A stretch of DNA of 64,000 bases from Orenia metallireducens. Lineage in GTDB: Bacteria; Bacillota; Halanaerobiia; Halobacteroidales; Halobacteroidaceae. Positions 55,536 to 64,000 of this stretch are shown in pieces (the stretch's first letter is position 1; each line of letters starts with the position of its first letter). Made by a program: the position numbers and the translations under genes. The notes beneath the pieces are model-generated. The model was not told the origin of the DNA, searched no databases, and was given only the letters and a program-made list of their open reading frames with translations. The stretch covers positions 23,366-87,365 of the forward strand of contig NZ_PVNB01000018.1 of the NCBI RefSeq assembly GCF_003001995.1. The letters are read 5' to 3'.

Positions 55536-58500
55536 ATGAAAACAAAGATAGAGAAAGATAGTGCTGTGAGTATTAAAAGGCTAACTATATATTTATTATT
55601 AACAATTTTAGCTATTTTAATCGGAGGAAGCCTATATTTAAAGAGTTATTTCAATTCCGATAAGTTAGAAAAGATGATAATTCCTAAGTTAGAGGAGACT
55701 TTGGATAGAGAGGTTGTAATTGAAGATATCTCCCTTAAATTCTTAAGTGGTTTTGGTTTAAGGATTGATGGTTTTAAAATTCTTAATAGTGATGGTTTTA
55801 AAGAGGAATACCTTGCTCAATTTGATACCTTTAATTTGGATGTAGCTCTATTACCATTATTACATAAAGAGATAGAGATTAAAGAAGTCAGTCTAATTAA
55901 GCCGATTATTGCTTTAGAAGTTAATCAGTCTGGAGATAAGAATTATCAGTTTGGAGTTGAGCATAAGAATATTGAGAATAATAGTAAAGAATCAAGCCAG
56001 ATTGGTCTAGATCTTAATCTAGATAAGTTAGAGATAGTTGATGGTAGAGTAAGATATTTAGACCAGAGCTCTAAGTTGGATATTAAGCTAGATAATATAG
56101 AATCTAGATCATCTATTTTATTAAATGGAAGAGAAGAGAGATTAATAACAGCAGGAGAATCCCAAATTGGGAATATAGTTATGTTAGGTTTAGCTGATAA
56201 CTTACGTTTTAAAGACTTAGATTTTAATTTAGAACATCAACTAAACTTTGACTTAGCAGAGAAGGTCTTAAACTTTGAGAAGTTAAACTTAAGCTTAGGG
56301 GGCTTTAATTTAAAGAGTAGCTTAAATCTCTTACTAGGAGAAGATTCTTTAGAGATAAAGGAGTTTAACGGGAAAGCAGGAGATTCAACTATTGGATTAA
56401 AAGCTAAGCTAATTGATTTTTCTAATCCTAAATTGGCTTTGGATCTAAAGACCGATTTAAAGCTAAAGGAGCTACTGGCTAAGCTACCAATAGAATTAGA
56501 TTTGGATTTAGTTGGTCAACTAAGCTCAGATATCTCTGCTAAAAATCTTAAATTAAAAGAGTTTAAGAGTAGTATCAAGGAGAGCAATCTAAAGGGGAAT
56601 CTTGAATTAATAGGACTAAGCTTAGCTAATAACAAGTTACCTGTTGAGTTAAAAGATATTAATGGACAAATTAAGGTAAGTGATAAAGAGCTAACAGTCG
56701 ATAACTTAGTAGTTGGTATAGCTGAGGATAGGATTAAAGGTAGTTTATTAGTAGTAGCTTGGAAGGAGATGCTAACTGATATAATCAATCAAGAAGCGAG
56801 CCTAGGTGGTAATCTAAATTTAGCTTTGGAAGCAGATACCTTAAATTTAGATAAGTTAATTGTAGCTGATAATTCAGAAGAATTAGCTGACAAAAAGGAT
56901 AAGAAGGAAGATAATAAAAAGGCTTTTTATCTTCCAGACTTTAATTTAACAGCTAATCTTAATATAGGGACTCTAGCTTATCAAGGTGAACAATACCAGA
57001 ATATTGCTGGAAGCTTTAATATAGCAGAGTTTAAAGTTAAGATTGATAAGCTTGAAGTCAATAAAGGTGATTCAAAGGCAGCAGTTAGTGGTTTAGTAGA
57101 TTATGAAGAATTTGCTAAAGCTGGTGATAGTAATCAGATAGATGCCAATTTAAATCTAGATAGTGATTTGAATTTAGCTTTAATTAAGAAAGAACTTGAA
57201 AGATTAGACCCTAAATTTAAAGATTATCAGTTTGCTGGAAGGATAGAAGCAGATTTACGCACAGGATTTTCAGTTAAAGATGTAGTTAAAGAGCCACTGG
57301 ATAACTTAGATAAGATTAAAGTATTAGGTGATATAAGCTTAAGTGGAGAGAGGATAAGAGTTCCTCAATTAACTGGAGAGATAGGGAGCTTAGAAGGAAC
57401 CGTTGCTTTTGATGATAAAGATTTAAAGCTATTAGATGGAAGGATAAATTTAGCAGAGAGTGACTTAGCTGCAAAAGTCTCTGTTTCAGATTGGCGAAAG
57501 TTATTATCATCCTTGCAGCACAACAAGAGTGATGGAGTAATAGATATAGAGTTAGATTCTAAGTTATTATCTCTAGATGAGCTGTTGTCTTTCTTACCTA
57601 CTAGTAAGGATTCAGCAACTAAAGAAGAGGCAGAAGAGAAGGAATTGGCTGAATTACTACCTGATTTTAAAGTAAACTCACAAGTTAATATTAAAGAGTT
57701 AAAGTACCAAAAATTAAAGACAGAAAACTTAATTTTAAAGGCTGGTCTTAATAATAAGGTTATCTCTATAGATAATTTTGAAACTAATATTGAAGATGGT
57801 GGAATTAAAAGTAATGGGAAGATTGATTTAGCTAGAGAGAATCCTAGCTATCAAGGTAAGCTAAAGGTTGATAATATTGAAATTAATCGAATTTTAAGCT
57901 TTTTTACCGACTTTGATAATAAGTTATATGGTAAGATTAATTTAGATAGTAATCTTGGTGGAGTTGGATTGGAGCTAAATAAGATTTTAGAATCAGCTAC
58001 TTTACAAGGAGAAGCTTTGGTTGCTAAGGGAGAATTAAAGAATTTTATATTAATTGATAAATTAAATAGCTGGTTTAGTCTATTTGATGATAACAAATTA
58101 GATTTTAAAGATCTCGATGGAAGTATCAATTTAAAGGGTGGGAAGCTGTATTTAAATGGCTTTAAATCTAAAACTGAATTTGGAGAGCTAGAGTTTGCTG
58201 GTTATTCAACCTTAAAAGGTGACTTAAATTATAAGCTAACCTACTTAATCTCTGAAAAAAAGTCCCAAAAATTGGATTTAAAAGAGAAAGAGTTGTTTTA
58301 TGCTCCTCAAAGTAAACGGGTGCAGCTAGACTTTAAGTTAAAGGGAAGTGTAACTAAGCCAGAGCTAAGCTGGGATAAGTCAATAGTAGAAGAACGAGCC
58401 AAAAAGAAAGTGGAAGAGAAGGTTGATAAGAAGCTAGAAGAAGGCAAAGGTAAAGTTGAAGAAGAGAAGGAGAAGGCAAAGGATAAGATTAAGGAAGAAC

Positions 58501-58550
58501 TAGAGGAGAAGAAAGATGAGATTAAGAATATCTTTAAAGGGTTATTTTAA
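55536..58550 (+). CDS. AsmA-family protein (inter-membrane lipid transport type)
   Basis: 1004 residues. One N-terminal membrane helix (LTIYLLLTILAILIGGSLYL) is followed by the AsmA start (LEETLDREVVIEDISLKFLSGFGLRIDGF). About 850 residues of repeating beta sequence follow, the pattern of the elongated AsmA/TamB/Vps13-like lipid groove. The C-terminal AsmA_2-like stretch (GELEFAGYSTLKGDLNYKLTYL) precedes a charged coil of Glu and Lys from about residue 950. AsmA proteins span the periplasm and move phospholipid to the outer membrane. In a Firmicute this is good evidence for a two-membrane envelope. GAGGAGG precedes the ATG. Confidence 0.88.
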   Translation: MKTKIEKDSAVSIKRLTIYLLLTILAILIGGSLYLKSYFNSDKLEKMIIPKLEETLDREVVIEDISLKFLSGFGLRIDGFKILNSDGFKEEYLAQFDTFNLDVALLPLLHKEIEIKEVSLIKPIIALEVNQSGDKNYQFGVEHKNIENNSKESSQIGLDLNLDKLEIVDGRVRYLDQSSKLDIKLDNIESRSSILLNGREERLITAGESQIGNIVMLGLADNLRFKDLDFNLEHQLNFDLAEKVLNFEKLNLSLGGFNLKSSLNLLLGEDSLEIKEFNGKAGDSTIGLKAKLIDFSNPKLALDLKTDLKLKELLAKLPIELDLDLVGQLSSDISAKNLKLKEFKSSIKESNLKGNLELIGLSLANNKLPVELKDINGQIKVSDKELTVDNLVVGIAEDRIKGSLLVVAWKEMLTDIINQEASLGGNLNLALEADTLNLDKLIVADNSEELADKKDKKEDNKKAFYLPDFNLTANLNIGTLAYQGEQYQNIAGSFNIAEFKVKIDKLEVNKGDSKAAVSGLVDYEEFAKAGDSNQIDANLNLDSDLNLALIKKELERLDPKFKDYQFAGRIEADLRTGFSVKDVVKEPLDNLDKIKVLGDISLSGERIRVPQLTGEIGSLEGTVAFDDKDLKLLDGRINLAESDLAAKVSVSDWRKLLSSLQHNKSDGVIDIELDSKLLSLDELLSFLPTSKDSATKEEAEEKELAELLPDFKVNSQVNIKELKYQKLKTENLILKAGLNNKVISIDNFETNIEDGGIKSNGKIDLARENPSYQGKLKVDNIEINRILSFFTDFDNKLYGKINLDSNLGGVGLELNKILESATLQGEALVAKGELKNFILIDKLNSWFSLFDDNKLDFKDLDGSINLKGGKLYLNGFKSKTEFGELEFAGYSTLKGDLNYKLTYLISEKKSQKLDLKEKELFYAPQSKRVQLDFKLKGSVTKPELSWDKSIVEERAKKKVEEKVDKKLEEGKGKVEEEKEKAKDKIKEELEEKKDEIKNIFKGLF

Positions 58551-58573
58551 AATTGCTTTTTAGCAAATAAGTG

Positions 58574-58604
58574 GAGAACGGGATGACCGTTCTCTATTCT
58601 TTTT
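58574..58604 (+). terminator. Terminator after the AsmA gene
   Basis: GAGAACGG, loop GATGA, CCGTTCTC, then TATTCTTTTT. Confidence 0.8.
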
Positions 58605-58714
58605 AGAGGATTTCTCAATTTGTTTCTAGAAATTATTATTGAAGAATATATTAATTTTAATGAAAATATAGAATTTTAAGTAATTCTAGATAATAATTAA
58701 ATAAAAGGAGAGAG

Positions 58715-61700
58715 ATGATGAAGAAGATACTCTTATTACTAGTAGTAGTGTTATCATTGAGTTTACCTATCTATGCTTTTAGTAGTGCAAAGGATTTAGC
58801 AGAAGAAGGTGGAGTAGAAGGTTTAAACCTTCAAGTAGAATCACCACAGTGGAGTGACCAAGTAATCTATTTTATATTGACAGATAGATTCAATGATGGT
58901 GATCCAACTAATAATGACCAAGGGGTAGGTGAGTATGATCCTACAAGCAATGATTATTATAGTGGAGGTGATCTGCAGGGGATTATAGATAAGGTAGATT
59001 ATATTAAGAATTTAGGAGCTACAGCAGTCTGGATTACACCTCCTGTAGCTAATCAATGGTTTGACCCTTGGGTAAATGTCACTGGTTATCATGGTTATTG
59101 GGGTGTTAATTTTAAAGAGGTAGATAGGCATTATGGTACCTTAGATACATATAAAAAGCTATCTAGCACTTTACACAATAATGGGATGTATCTAATCCAG
59201 GATATAGTGCCTAACCACACAGGAAACTTTTTTACTTATCAGGATGATAAGTATAATCCAGATAATAAGGGTGAAAACTTTATCTTAAATAAAGATTCAG
59301 AGCCTGTAGCACAACCTACCCAATATCCTTTTAATCTGAATAATTATAAGAAGAAAGAAGACCGTGAAGCTAATATATACCATTGGACTCCAAAGATAAA
59401 TAACTTTAAAGATGAATCTCAAGAAGAGACCTATCAAATGAGTGATCTTGATGATATAAATACAGAGAATCCATTGGTTAGAAAGGTATTAAGGGACTCC
59501 TATGGTTACTGGATAAAAGAGGTTGGAGTCGATGGATTTAGGGTAGATACCGTTAAATATATTGAACATGATTTTTGGCATGATTTTATTCATTCAAAAG
59601 ATAAGCAAGCACTGGGAATGGCTAATGTAGCACAGAAGCTAGGAAAGGATAACTTCTTAATGTTTGGTGAGATTTTCGAATCGTCTGAACCACTAAAGGA
59701 CAATGGAGATAGGAAGGTAACCAGTTATTTAGGAACTGATCAGAAGCCTGAGTTACCAGCAGTGCTGAATTTTCCCTTGCATGTAACTTTACGTAGGGTC
59801 TTTGCTGAGGGTAAGCCGACCCATTACCTAGGTTATCGTCTAAAAATTACTATGGACTCTAAATATTATAAAGACCCATATATAACTCCATTATTCATTG
59901 ATAATCATGATATCGCTAGATTTTTGGAGAAGGGCTCTCGCCAAGCAATGGAGCAGTCATTGATGTTTATGTTTACTATCCCAGGTATTCCTATTATCTA
60001 CCAAGGTACAGAGCAAGGGTTTACTATTCAACGGGCTGCAATGTTTGCTCAAGGAGTTGATTCTGGAGGAAAAGACCACTTTGATCAAGAGGCAGAGATG
60101 TATCAATTTATTAAAAAACTAGCAGAACTTAGAACCTCTAATAGATTGTTAACTAGAGGAAGCATTGAAGTATTGCAGGATAATCATTCAGGAGCAGGTG
60201 TATTTGCTTATCAGAGAGAGTATAAAGGGAAGAAGGCTCTAATTATCTTCAATACAGCTGATAAGAGAGTATTAATGAGTAACTTAGATACAGGATTAGT
60301 AGTAGGAACAAAGCTTACAGCCCTTGTGCAAAGGGGAGGTATTAAAGAGGTAGTGGTAGGAGAGAGTTCTAAGGTTACTATGGAGCTACCACCTAGAGCA
60401 GGATTAATCTTAGTACCAGAAGATCAGCCAACAGAGTTAGTTAATGATGATAATCAGGAAATAATTGTTGATAATAAGATAAATGGAAAGGTTTTTACTA
60501 AAGATATTGAGCTAGAAGGTAAGATTAGAGGGGAGATTAGTCAGTTAGAGATTGTAGTTGATGGCAATCTAGACCAAGCTATACCAGCTAAAATTGCTAA
60601 AAATGGAAGCTGGCAAGCAACTCTACCGATTCATGACTTTGCTTTAGGTGAGAGTATCCATCAGTTGGTAGTTTATGCTCCAGAACAGAAGATAGTATCT
60701 AATAACTTTAACTTCAATACTAACAATCTAGTAGAAAGAGGATTTAGTTTTGAGCTTAGAGACCCTAAGGGTGATGACAGAGGCTTAGATAATAACTATA
60801 CCTTACCACAGGATAGTAGCTTTGGTGCACAGATGGATATTAGGAAGGTGGAGGTAATTCCTCTTGGAGGAAATCTAAAGATTAAGTTGACTATGGGAGA
60901 GATAAGTGATATCTGGAAGCCCGATAATGGTTTTGACCATGTACTCTTTAATATATTTATAGATTTAGATAATGGAGTAGGGGCAGAGGTCTTGCCTAAA
61001 TTAAATTCTAAAGCACCAGCAGGGTTTGAATGGGATTATCTAGCTTTTGTAGATGGGTGGAATAATGCCTATTATTCTGCTAAAGGAGCTACAGCTGAGA
61101 ACTATGGAACCTCAGTAACACCAGCACCTAAGATAAGTACCAATAAAAAGGAGAAGACGATTGAATTTAACTTCAAGGCCCAATCCTTTGCCCATCTAGA
61201 TAGCTTAGCGGGAGCAAAGATATATATAACAACTTGGGATTTTGATGGTTCTCAGGGTATGTTAAGACCATTAACTACAGAAGGTGGAACATGGATTTTT
61301 GGAGGACGAGATGATAAACAAGATTCTCTGATTGCCGATGATACTGAAGTGATAACTATTAAAAATTCAGGAAACCCTAAATATATAGATAATGAGATAA
61401 GAAATCAAGAAATAGAGGAGTTCAAGGAAGAAGTAGGGAGTAAGGATAAGATTGAGACTAATAAGAAGCTAGCTATTGAAACGGTGCATTTAGTTGGTAC
61501 TATCAATAATTGGAATTTTGAAGAAGGAAAGATGGAAAGAGTATCAGCAGGTATCTATCAACTAGAGATAATAGCACCAGCACCTAGTAGAGATGCTTGG
61601 ATACCAGCAGCAAAAAATCAAGCTTTCAAATTTGCTACAAATGGAAGCTGGTCAACTAATGGTGGTGGACCTGCTTATATTGGAACAGAGGGTCAATTAA

Positions 61701-61813
61701 AAGAGGATACAGGAATGGACAATATTTATGTATCTTTAGAAGAAGGAGCAAAGTATAGAGTAACAGTAGATCTTAATAAGATGACTTATTCTATTAGCAA
61801 AGTGAGTAAGTAA
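58715..61813 (+). CDS. Secreted GH13 alpha-amylase-family enzyme with C-terminal glucodextranase-like and starch-binding-like modules
   Basis: 1032 residues, ATG after AAAGGAGAGAG. A signal peptide (KKILLLLVVVLSLSLPIYAF) exports it. The GH13 barrel contains DIVPNHTG and the catalytic triad Asp278 (GFRVDTVKY), Glu319 (MFGEIFES) and Asp399 (DNHDIARF). After an immunoglobulin-like linker comes a Glucodextran_C/DOMON-like module, about residues 675-890 (SFELRDPKGDDRG, FDHVLFNIFIDLDNG, TWDFDGSQGMLRPL). The last 110 residues (VHLVGTINNWNFEEGKMERV) resemble CBM20/CBM48-type starch-binding folds. It would degrade starch or related glucans outside the cell; exact bond specificity cannot be told. Confidence 0.9.
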   Translation: MMKKILLLLVVVLSLSLPIYAFSSAKDLAEEGGVEGLNLQVESPQWSDQVIYFILTDRFNDGDPTNNDQGVGEYDPTSNDYYSGGDLQGIIDKVDYIKNLGATAVWITPPVANQWFDPWVNVTGYHGYWGVNFKEVDRHYGTLDTYKKLSSTLHNNGMYLIQDIVPNHTGNFFTYQDDKYNPDNKGENFILNKDSEPVAQPTQYPFNLNNYKKKEDREANIYHWTPKINNFKDESQEETYQMSDLDDINTENPLVRKVLRDSYGYWIKEVGVDGFRVDTVKYIEHDFWHDFIHSKDKQALGMANVAQKLGKDNFLMFGEIFESSEPLKDNGDRKVTSYLGTDQKPELPAVLNFPLHVTLRRVFAEGKPTHYLGYRLKITMDSKYYKDPYITPLFIDNHDIARFLEKGSRQAMEQSLMFMFTIPGIPIIYQGTEQGFTIQRAAMFAQGVDSGGKDHFDQEAEMYQFIKKLAELRTSNRLLTRGSIEVLQDNHSGAGVFAYQREYKGKKALIIFNTADKRVLMSNLDTGLVVGTKLTALVQRGGIKEVVVGESSKVTMELPPRAGLILVPEDQPTELVNDDNQEIIVDNKINGKVFTKDIELEGKIRGEISQLEIVVDGNLDQAIPAKIAKNGSWQATLPIHDFALGESIHQLVVYAPEQKIVSNNFNFNTNNLVERGFSFELRDPKGDDRGLDNNYTLPQDSSFGAQMDIRKVEVIPLGGNLKIKLTMGEISDIWKPDNGFDHVLFNIFIDLDNGVGAEVLPKLNSKAPAGFEWDYLAFVDGWNNAYYSAKGATAENYGTSVTPAPKISTNKKEKTIEFNFKAQSFAHLDSLAGAKIYITTWDFDGSQGMLRPLTTEGGTWIFGGRDDKQDSLIADDTEVITIKNSGNPKYIDNEIRNQEIEEFKEEVGSKDKIETNKKLAIETVHLVGTINNWNFEEGKMERVSAGIYQLEIIAPAPSRDAWIPAAKNQAFKFATNGSWSTNGGGPAYIGTEGQLKEDTGMDNIYVSLEEGAKYRVTVDLNKMTYSISKVSK

Positions 61814-61865
61814 ATTTGTCAGTTTTAATAATATCCTTCTAAAATGGATGGTAAAAAATATTTTA

Positions 61866-61911
61866 AACAGCATGGCTAGGACTTAATATCCTATCCATGC
61901 TGTTCTTTTAT
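61866..61911 (+). terminator. Terminator after the amylase gene
   Basis: AACAGCATGGCTAGGA and TCCTATCCATGCTGTT form a 16-base stem with one mismatch, followed by CTTTTATT. Confidence 0.88.
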
Positions 61912-62254
61912 TATATATTCTTATACTTATAAGAGTATACATATATGTATTTACATTATTATTATAGTTTCTTTTAAATAGATATTAATTGTTTTGGATT
62001 TAGCTGTAAAGAGTGCTAAAAGGATGTAGTTAATTGAGTTTAGAGAAGATAATGACAAGGTAGGTTCAGTAAAAATTATTTTTTAACAGAAAATATGTAA
62101 ATAAATAGAAATTAATCCACTTATATACTATAATATAGGTAAGCCATTATAATTTTTCAGGGTCTAATAAGTAAATAATATTATAATCTAACTCTATAGG
62201 ATTGGCTAAAAATATATTTTGAATACTTTAGCAGGGGAGGTATAAACCAGAAAG
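61912..62254. other. AT-rich gap before the 106-aa gene
   Basis: 343 bases of AT-rich sequence. Apart from general promoter-like AT richness (TATACTATAATAT near 62120-62140) nothing could be recognised. Confidence 0.4.
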
Positions 62255-62575
62255 GTGAATAAGATTAAAGAGGAAGAGCTTAAAAATAAGCTAGAGCTGT
62301 TAGTGCAAGATCTTGTAGAAATTCTTGAATTAATCAATGATAGTGAGCAGGAAAGGATGGTCTTGCCTGACGAATGTACTAAAGAGACGATTATTAGAGC
62401 AGATCAAACAGAGTCAAAAGAGCTACCACAAAGGTCTCTTAATAGGATAAGTAAATTTAAAGAAGAAAGACAGGTAGGGTGGTTTGTAAAAGAATCAACT
62501 CCTGAAATGAAAGAAATTATGAATAAAGTTATTAAAAGGGTAGTCAAATTAGAGGAGAAAAGAATAATAATTTGA
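62255..62575 (+). CDS. Unknown small helical protein, 106 aa
   Basis: Starts with GTG at 62255; GGGGAGG lies about 15 bases upstream, longer than ideal, so the start is uncertain. Highly charged and helical, beginning with a leucine-rich amphipathic helix (LKNKLELLVQDLVEILELIN) and ending with a Lys/Arg-rich helix (MNKVIKRVVKLEEKR). No cysteine, signal peptide or recognised domain. It lies alone before dacF. Confidence 0.55.
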   Translation: MNKIKEEELKNKLELLVQDLVEILELINDSEQERMVLPDECTKETIIRADQTESKELPQRSLNRISKFKEERQVGWFVKESTPEMKEIMNKVIKRVVKLEEKRIII

Positions 62576-62684
62576 TTTCAAAGCCAATTTAACTCCATTT
62601 TAGAAGTAACCTTTATCCTTATTTTTACAATCATACTCAGCCCCAAAGATTAATAAATATTACTAAAGAATGTGGGGTGAGTTT

Positions 62685-63863
62685 ATGAGAAGAGTGAAAA
62701 TTATTATAGGTATCACTTTGATCTTACTATGTCTTTTTACTCAAGCCGTTTTGGCTATAGATAAGCCTGAATTTGATCTTCAGACCAAGTCAGCAATTTT
62801 GATGGATGCCAAGACTGGTAGGATACTCTATGAAAAGAATGCCCATCAAAAGCTGCCACCAGCAAGTGTAACCAAGATTATGACTATGTTATTGGCGATG
62901 GAGGCTGTTGATGAAGGGCGGGTAAAGTGGGATGATAAGATCTCTACTAGTGAGTTGGCTGCCAAGATGGGAGGTTCACAGATCTGGCTAGAGCCTGGAG
63001 AGGAGATGACCTTTGAACATCTAATTAAGGCAGTAGCTGTTGTGTCTGCTAATGATGCCTGTGTGGCTATTGCCGAGCATCTTTATGGTACAGAGGAGAA
63101 CTTTGTAAAAGCAATGAATGATAAGGCAAAAGAATTGGGCTTAGAGAATACTTTTTTTTATAATACTAATGGATTACCACCGACAGACCCAGATATACAA
63201 GGAAATTATACTACAGCAGCTGATGTAGCGAAGATGTCTTTAGAGCTATTGAAACATCCTAAGATATTAAAGTTTACATCAATTTGGATAGATCATATCA
63301 GAGATGGGGAGAGTTTTTTAAGAAATACTAATAATCTAGTCCGTTTCTTCAAAGGGGCTGATGGATTAAAGACAGGATATACCCAAGAGGCAGGCTTTTG
63401 TGTATCGGCTACAGCCAAAAAGGATGGAATGAGATTTATTGCAGTAGTGATGAATGCACCAAACTCTAAGGTTAGATTCAATGAAGCTAGAAGCCTATTA
63501 AATTATGCCTTCAGTATCCATCGTTCTGTTGATATTGTCAGTAAAGGCGAAGTAGTTAGTAAGGTCAAGGTCTTTAAAGGTGAGATACCTGAGATAGATG
63601 CAGTGGCTAAGGAAGATTTGAAGATATCGGTGATGAAAGGTGAAGAGAAAGAGGCGGTCAAACAGACCAGATTGAATAAAGAGGTAGTTGCACCTGTCAA
63701 GGTAGGGGATAAGGTAGGAGAGATAGTTGTATTGAAGGGAGAAGAGGTATTAGGGCGTGTCGATCTAGTAGCAAAGGAGGAAGTAGCTAAGGCTAATTTC
63801 TTTAAGATAATACTACAATTATTTAAGAAGTTTATCAGTAATATTATGAATATCTTTGAATAG
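62685..63863 (+). CDS. dacF: D-alanyl-D-alanine carboxypeptidase DacF
   Basis: 392 residues from the ATG at 62685, four bases after GGGGTGA; the ATG at 62670 overlaps that site. A signal peptide (IIIGITLILLCLFTQAVLA) precedes the S11 peptidase domain. Active-site motifs are ASVTKIM (SxxK), SANDACV (SxN) and LKTGYTQEAG (KTG). A C-terminal beta domain and an amphipathic tail (FKIILQLFKKFISNIMNIF) anchor it to the membrane. It trims peptidoglycan pentapeptides. In spore formers dacF usually precedes spoIIAA-spoIIAB-sigF, which would lie beyond the window. Confidence 0.93.
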   Translation: MRRVKIIIGITLILLCLFTQAVLAIDKPEFDLQTKSAILMDAKTGRILYEKNAHQKLPPASVTKIMTMLLAMEAVDEGRVKWDDKISTSELAAKMGGSQIWLEPGEEMTFEHLIKAVAVVSANDACVAIAEHLYGTEENFVKAMNDKAKELGLENTFFYNTNGLPPTDPDIQGNYTTAADVAKMSLELLKHPKILKFTSIWIDHIRDGESFLRNTNNLVRFFKGADGLKTGYTQEAGFCVSATAKKDGMRFIAVVMNAPNSKVRFNEARSLLNYAFSIHRSVDIVSKGEVVSKVKVFKGEIPEIDAVAKEDLKISVMKGEEKEAVKQTRLNKEVVAPVKVGDKVGEIVVLKGEEVLGRVDLVAKEEVAKANFFKIILQLFKKFISNIMNIFE

Positions 63864-63878
63864 AGGCTGATTGTTATT

Positions 63879-63905
63879 AGACATCCTTAAGGGTGTCTTT
63901 TTTTA
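63879..63905 (+). terminator. Terminator after dacF
   Basis: AGACATCC, loop TTAA, GGGTGTCT, then a T run. Confidence 0.9.
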
Positions 63906-63906
63906 T

Positions 63907-64000
63907 GTGTGTCTTGTAAATTATAGAGATAGTAAGTGAAAGTCTTACCTATGCTGTTTTGGTCGTATCGGTGTGTGAAACCAACAGTGACAGGGTGTTT
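63907..64000 (+). mobile_element. Probable 5' end of a group II intron (cut by window)
   Basis: Directly after the dacF terminator the sequence begins GTGTGTC, like the GUGYG start of group II introns. A GTAAGTGAAAGTCTTAC hairpin follows, then TGCTGTTTTGGTCGTATCGG and GTGTGAAACCAACAGTGACAG. The TGAAAGTC element and the GC-richer style differ from the surrounding DNA. Insertion right after a terminator is the habit of class C introns. Only 94 bases are visible and the reverse-transcriptase frame is not, so this is tentative. Confidence 0.4.

Overview
The window reads as chromosome of a low-GC, anaerobic, endospore-forming, diderm Firmicute, most like the Halanaerobiales/Halobacteroidaceae (Orenia-like). 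Spore formation is shown by spoIVB, spo0A, spoIIM, a Spo0E-like phosphatase and dacF. An anaerobic lifestyle is shown by a glycyl-radical enzyme, NfnAB and an iron alcohol dehydrogenase. An outer membrane is suggested by a 1004-residue AsmA-like protein. Cation-coupled NSS and AGCS transporters fit a salty habitat. The genus is inference; no rRNA or tRNA gene is visible.

Layout. 1-3.7 kb: end of an iron alcohol dehydrogenase, then nfnAB. 3.7-11 kb: a glycyl-radical module consisting of activase, YbiW/PflD-type enzyme, Fsa-type aldolase, GldA and a SorC-family regulator; the two strongest promoters share the same operator arrangement. This matches the recently described radical 'anhydroglycolysis' route. 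11-18.7 kb: a lipoprotein, a giant protein with two DUF445 units, a SulP transporter and an NTF2-like protein. 18.9-34.4 kb: the conserved Firmicute block folD-xseA-xseB-ispA-dxs-tlyA-nadK-argR-recN-spoIVB-spo0A. It is interrupted between xseA and xseB by an amidase-fold protein and an AGCS symporter under a tandem glycine riboswitch. 34.6-38 kb: steA-steB and two glycosyltransferases. 38-46.4 kb: an NSS transporter with its 31-aa MetS subunit, an M20 peptidase, a 53-aa Spo0E-like protein, DUF3866, NUDIX, endonuclease Q, a ComB-like protein and spoIIM. 46.4-50.1 kb: a minus-strand block in which three single genes are each followed, 16-27 nt after the stop codon, by a 128-135 bp imperfect palindrome. 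These palindromes have integron attC architecture, giving an apparent gene-cassette array without an integrase. 50.9-54.7 kb: nucleoside salvage (deoB-punA-pdp). 54.7-64 kb: cheX, asmA, a secreted GH13 amylase, a small unknown gene and dacF, then what looks like the 5' end of a group II intron.

The intergenic space is unusual. It holds a MITE-like element defined by GATATTRCGACA ends (copies near 8.4, 12.0, 45.5 and 52.3 kb). It also holds several families of degenerate 'word' repeats arranged as inverted arms, one of them inside the glycine riboswitch leader. No CRISPR array, prophage or recognisable defence system was seen.
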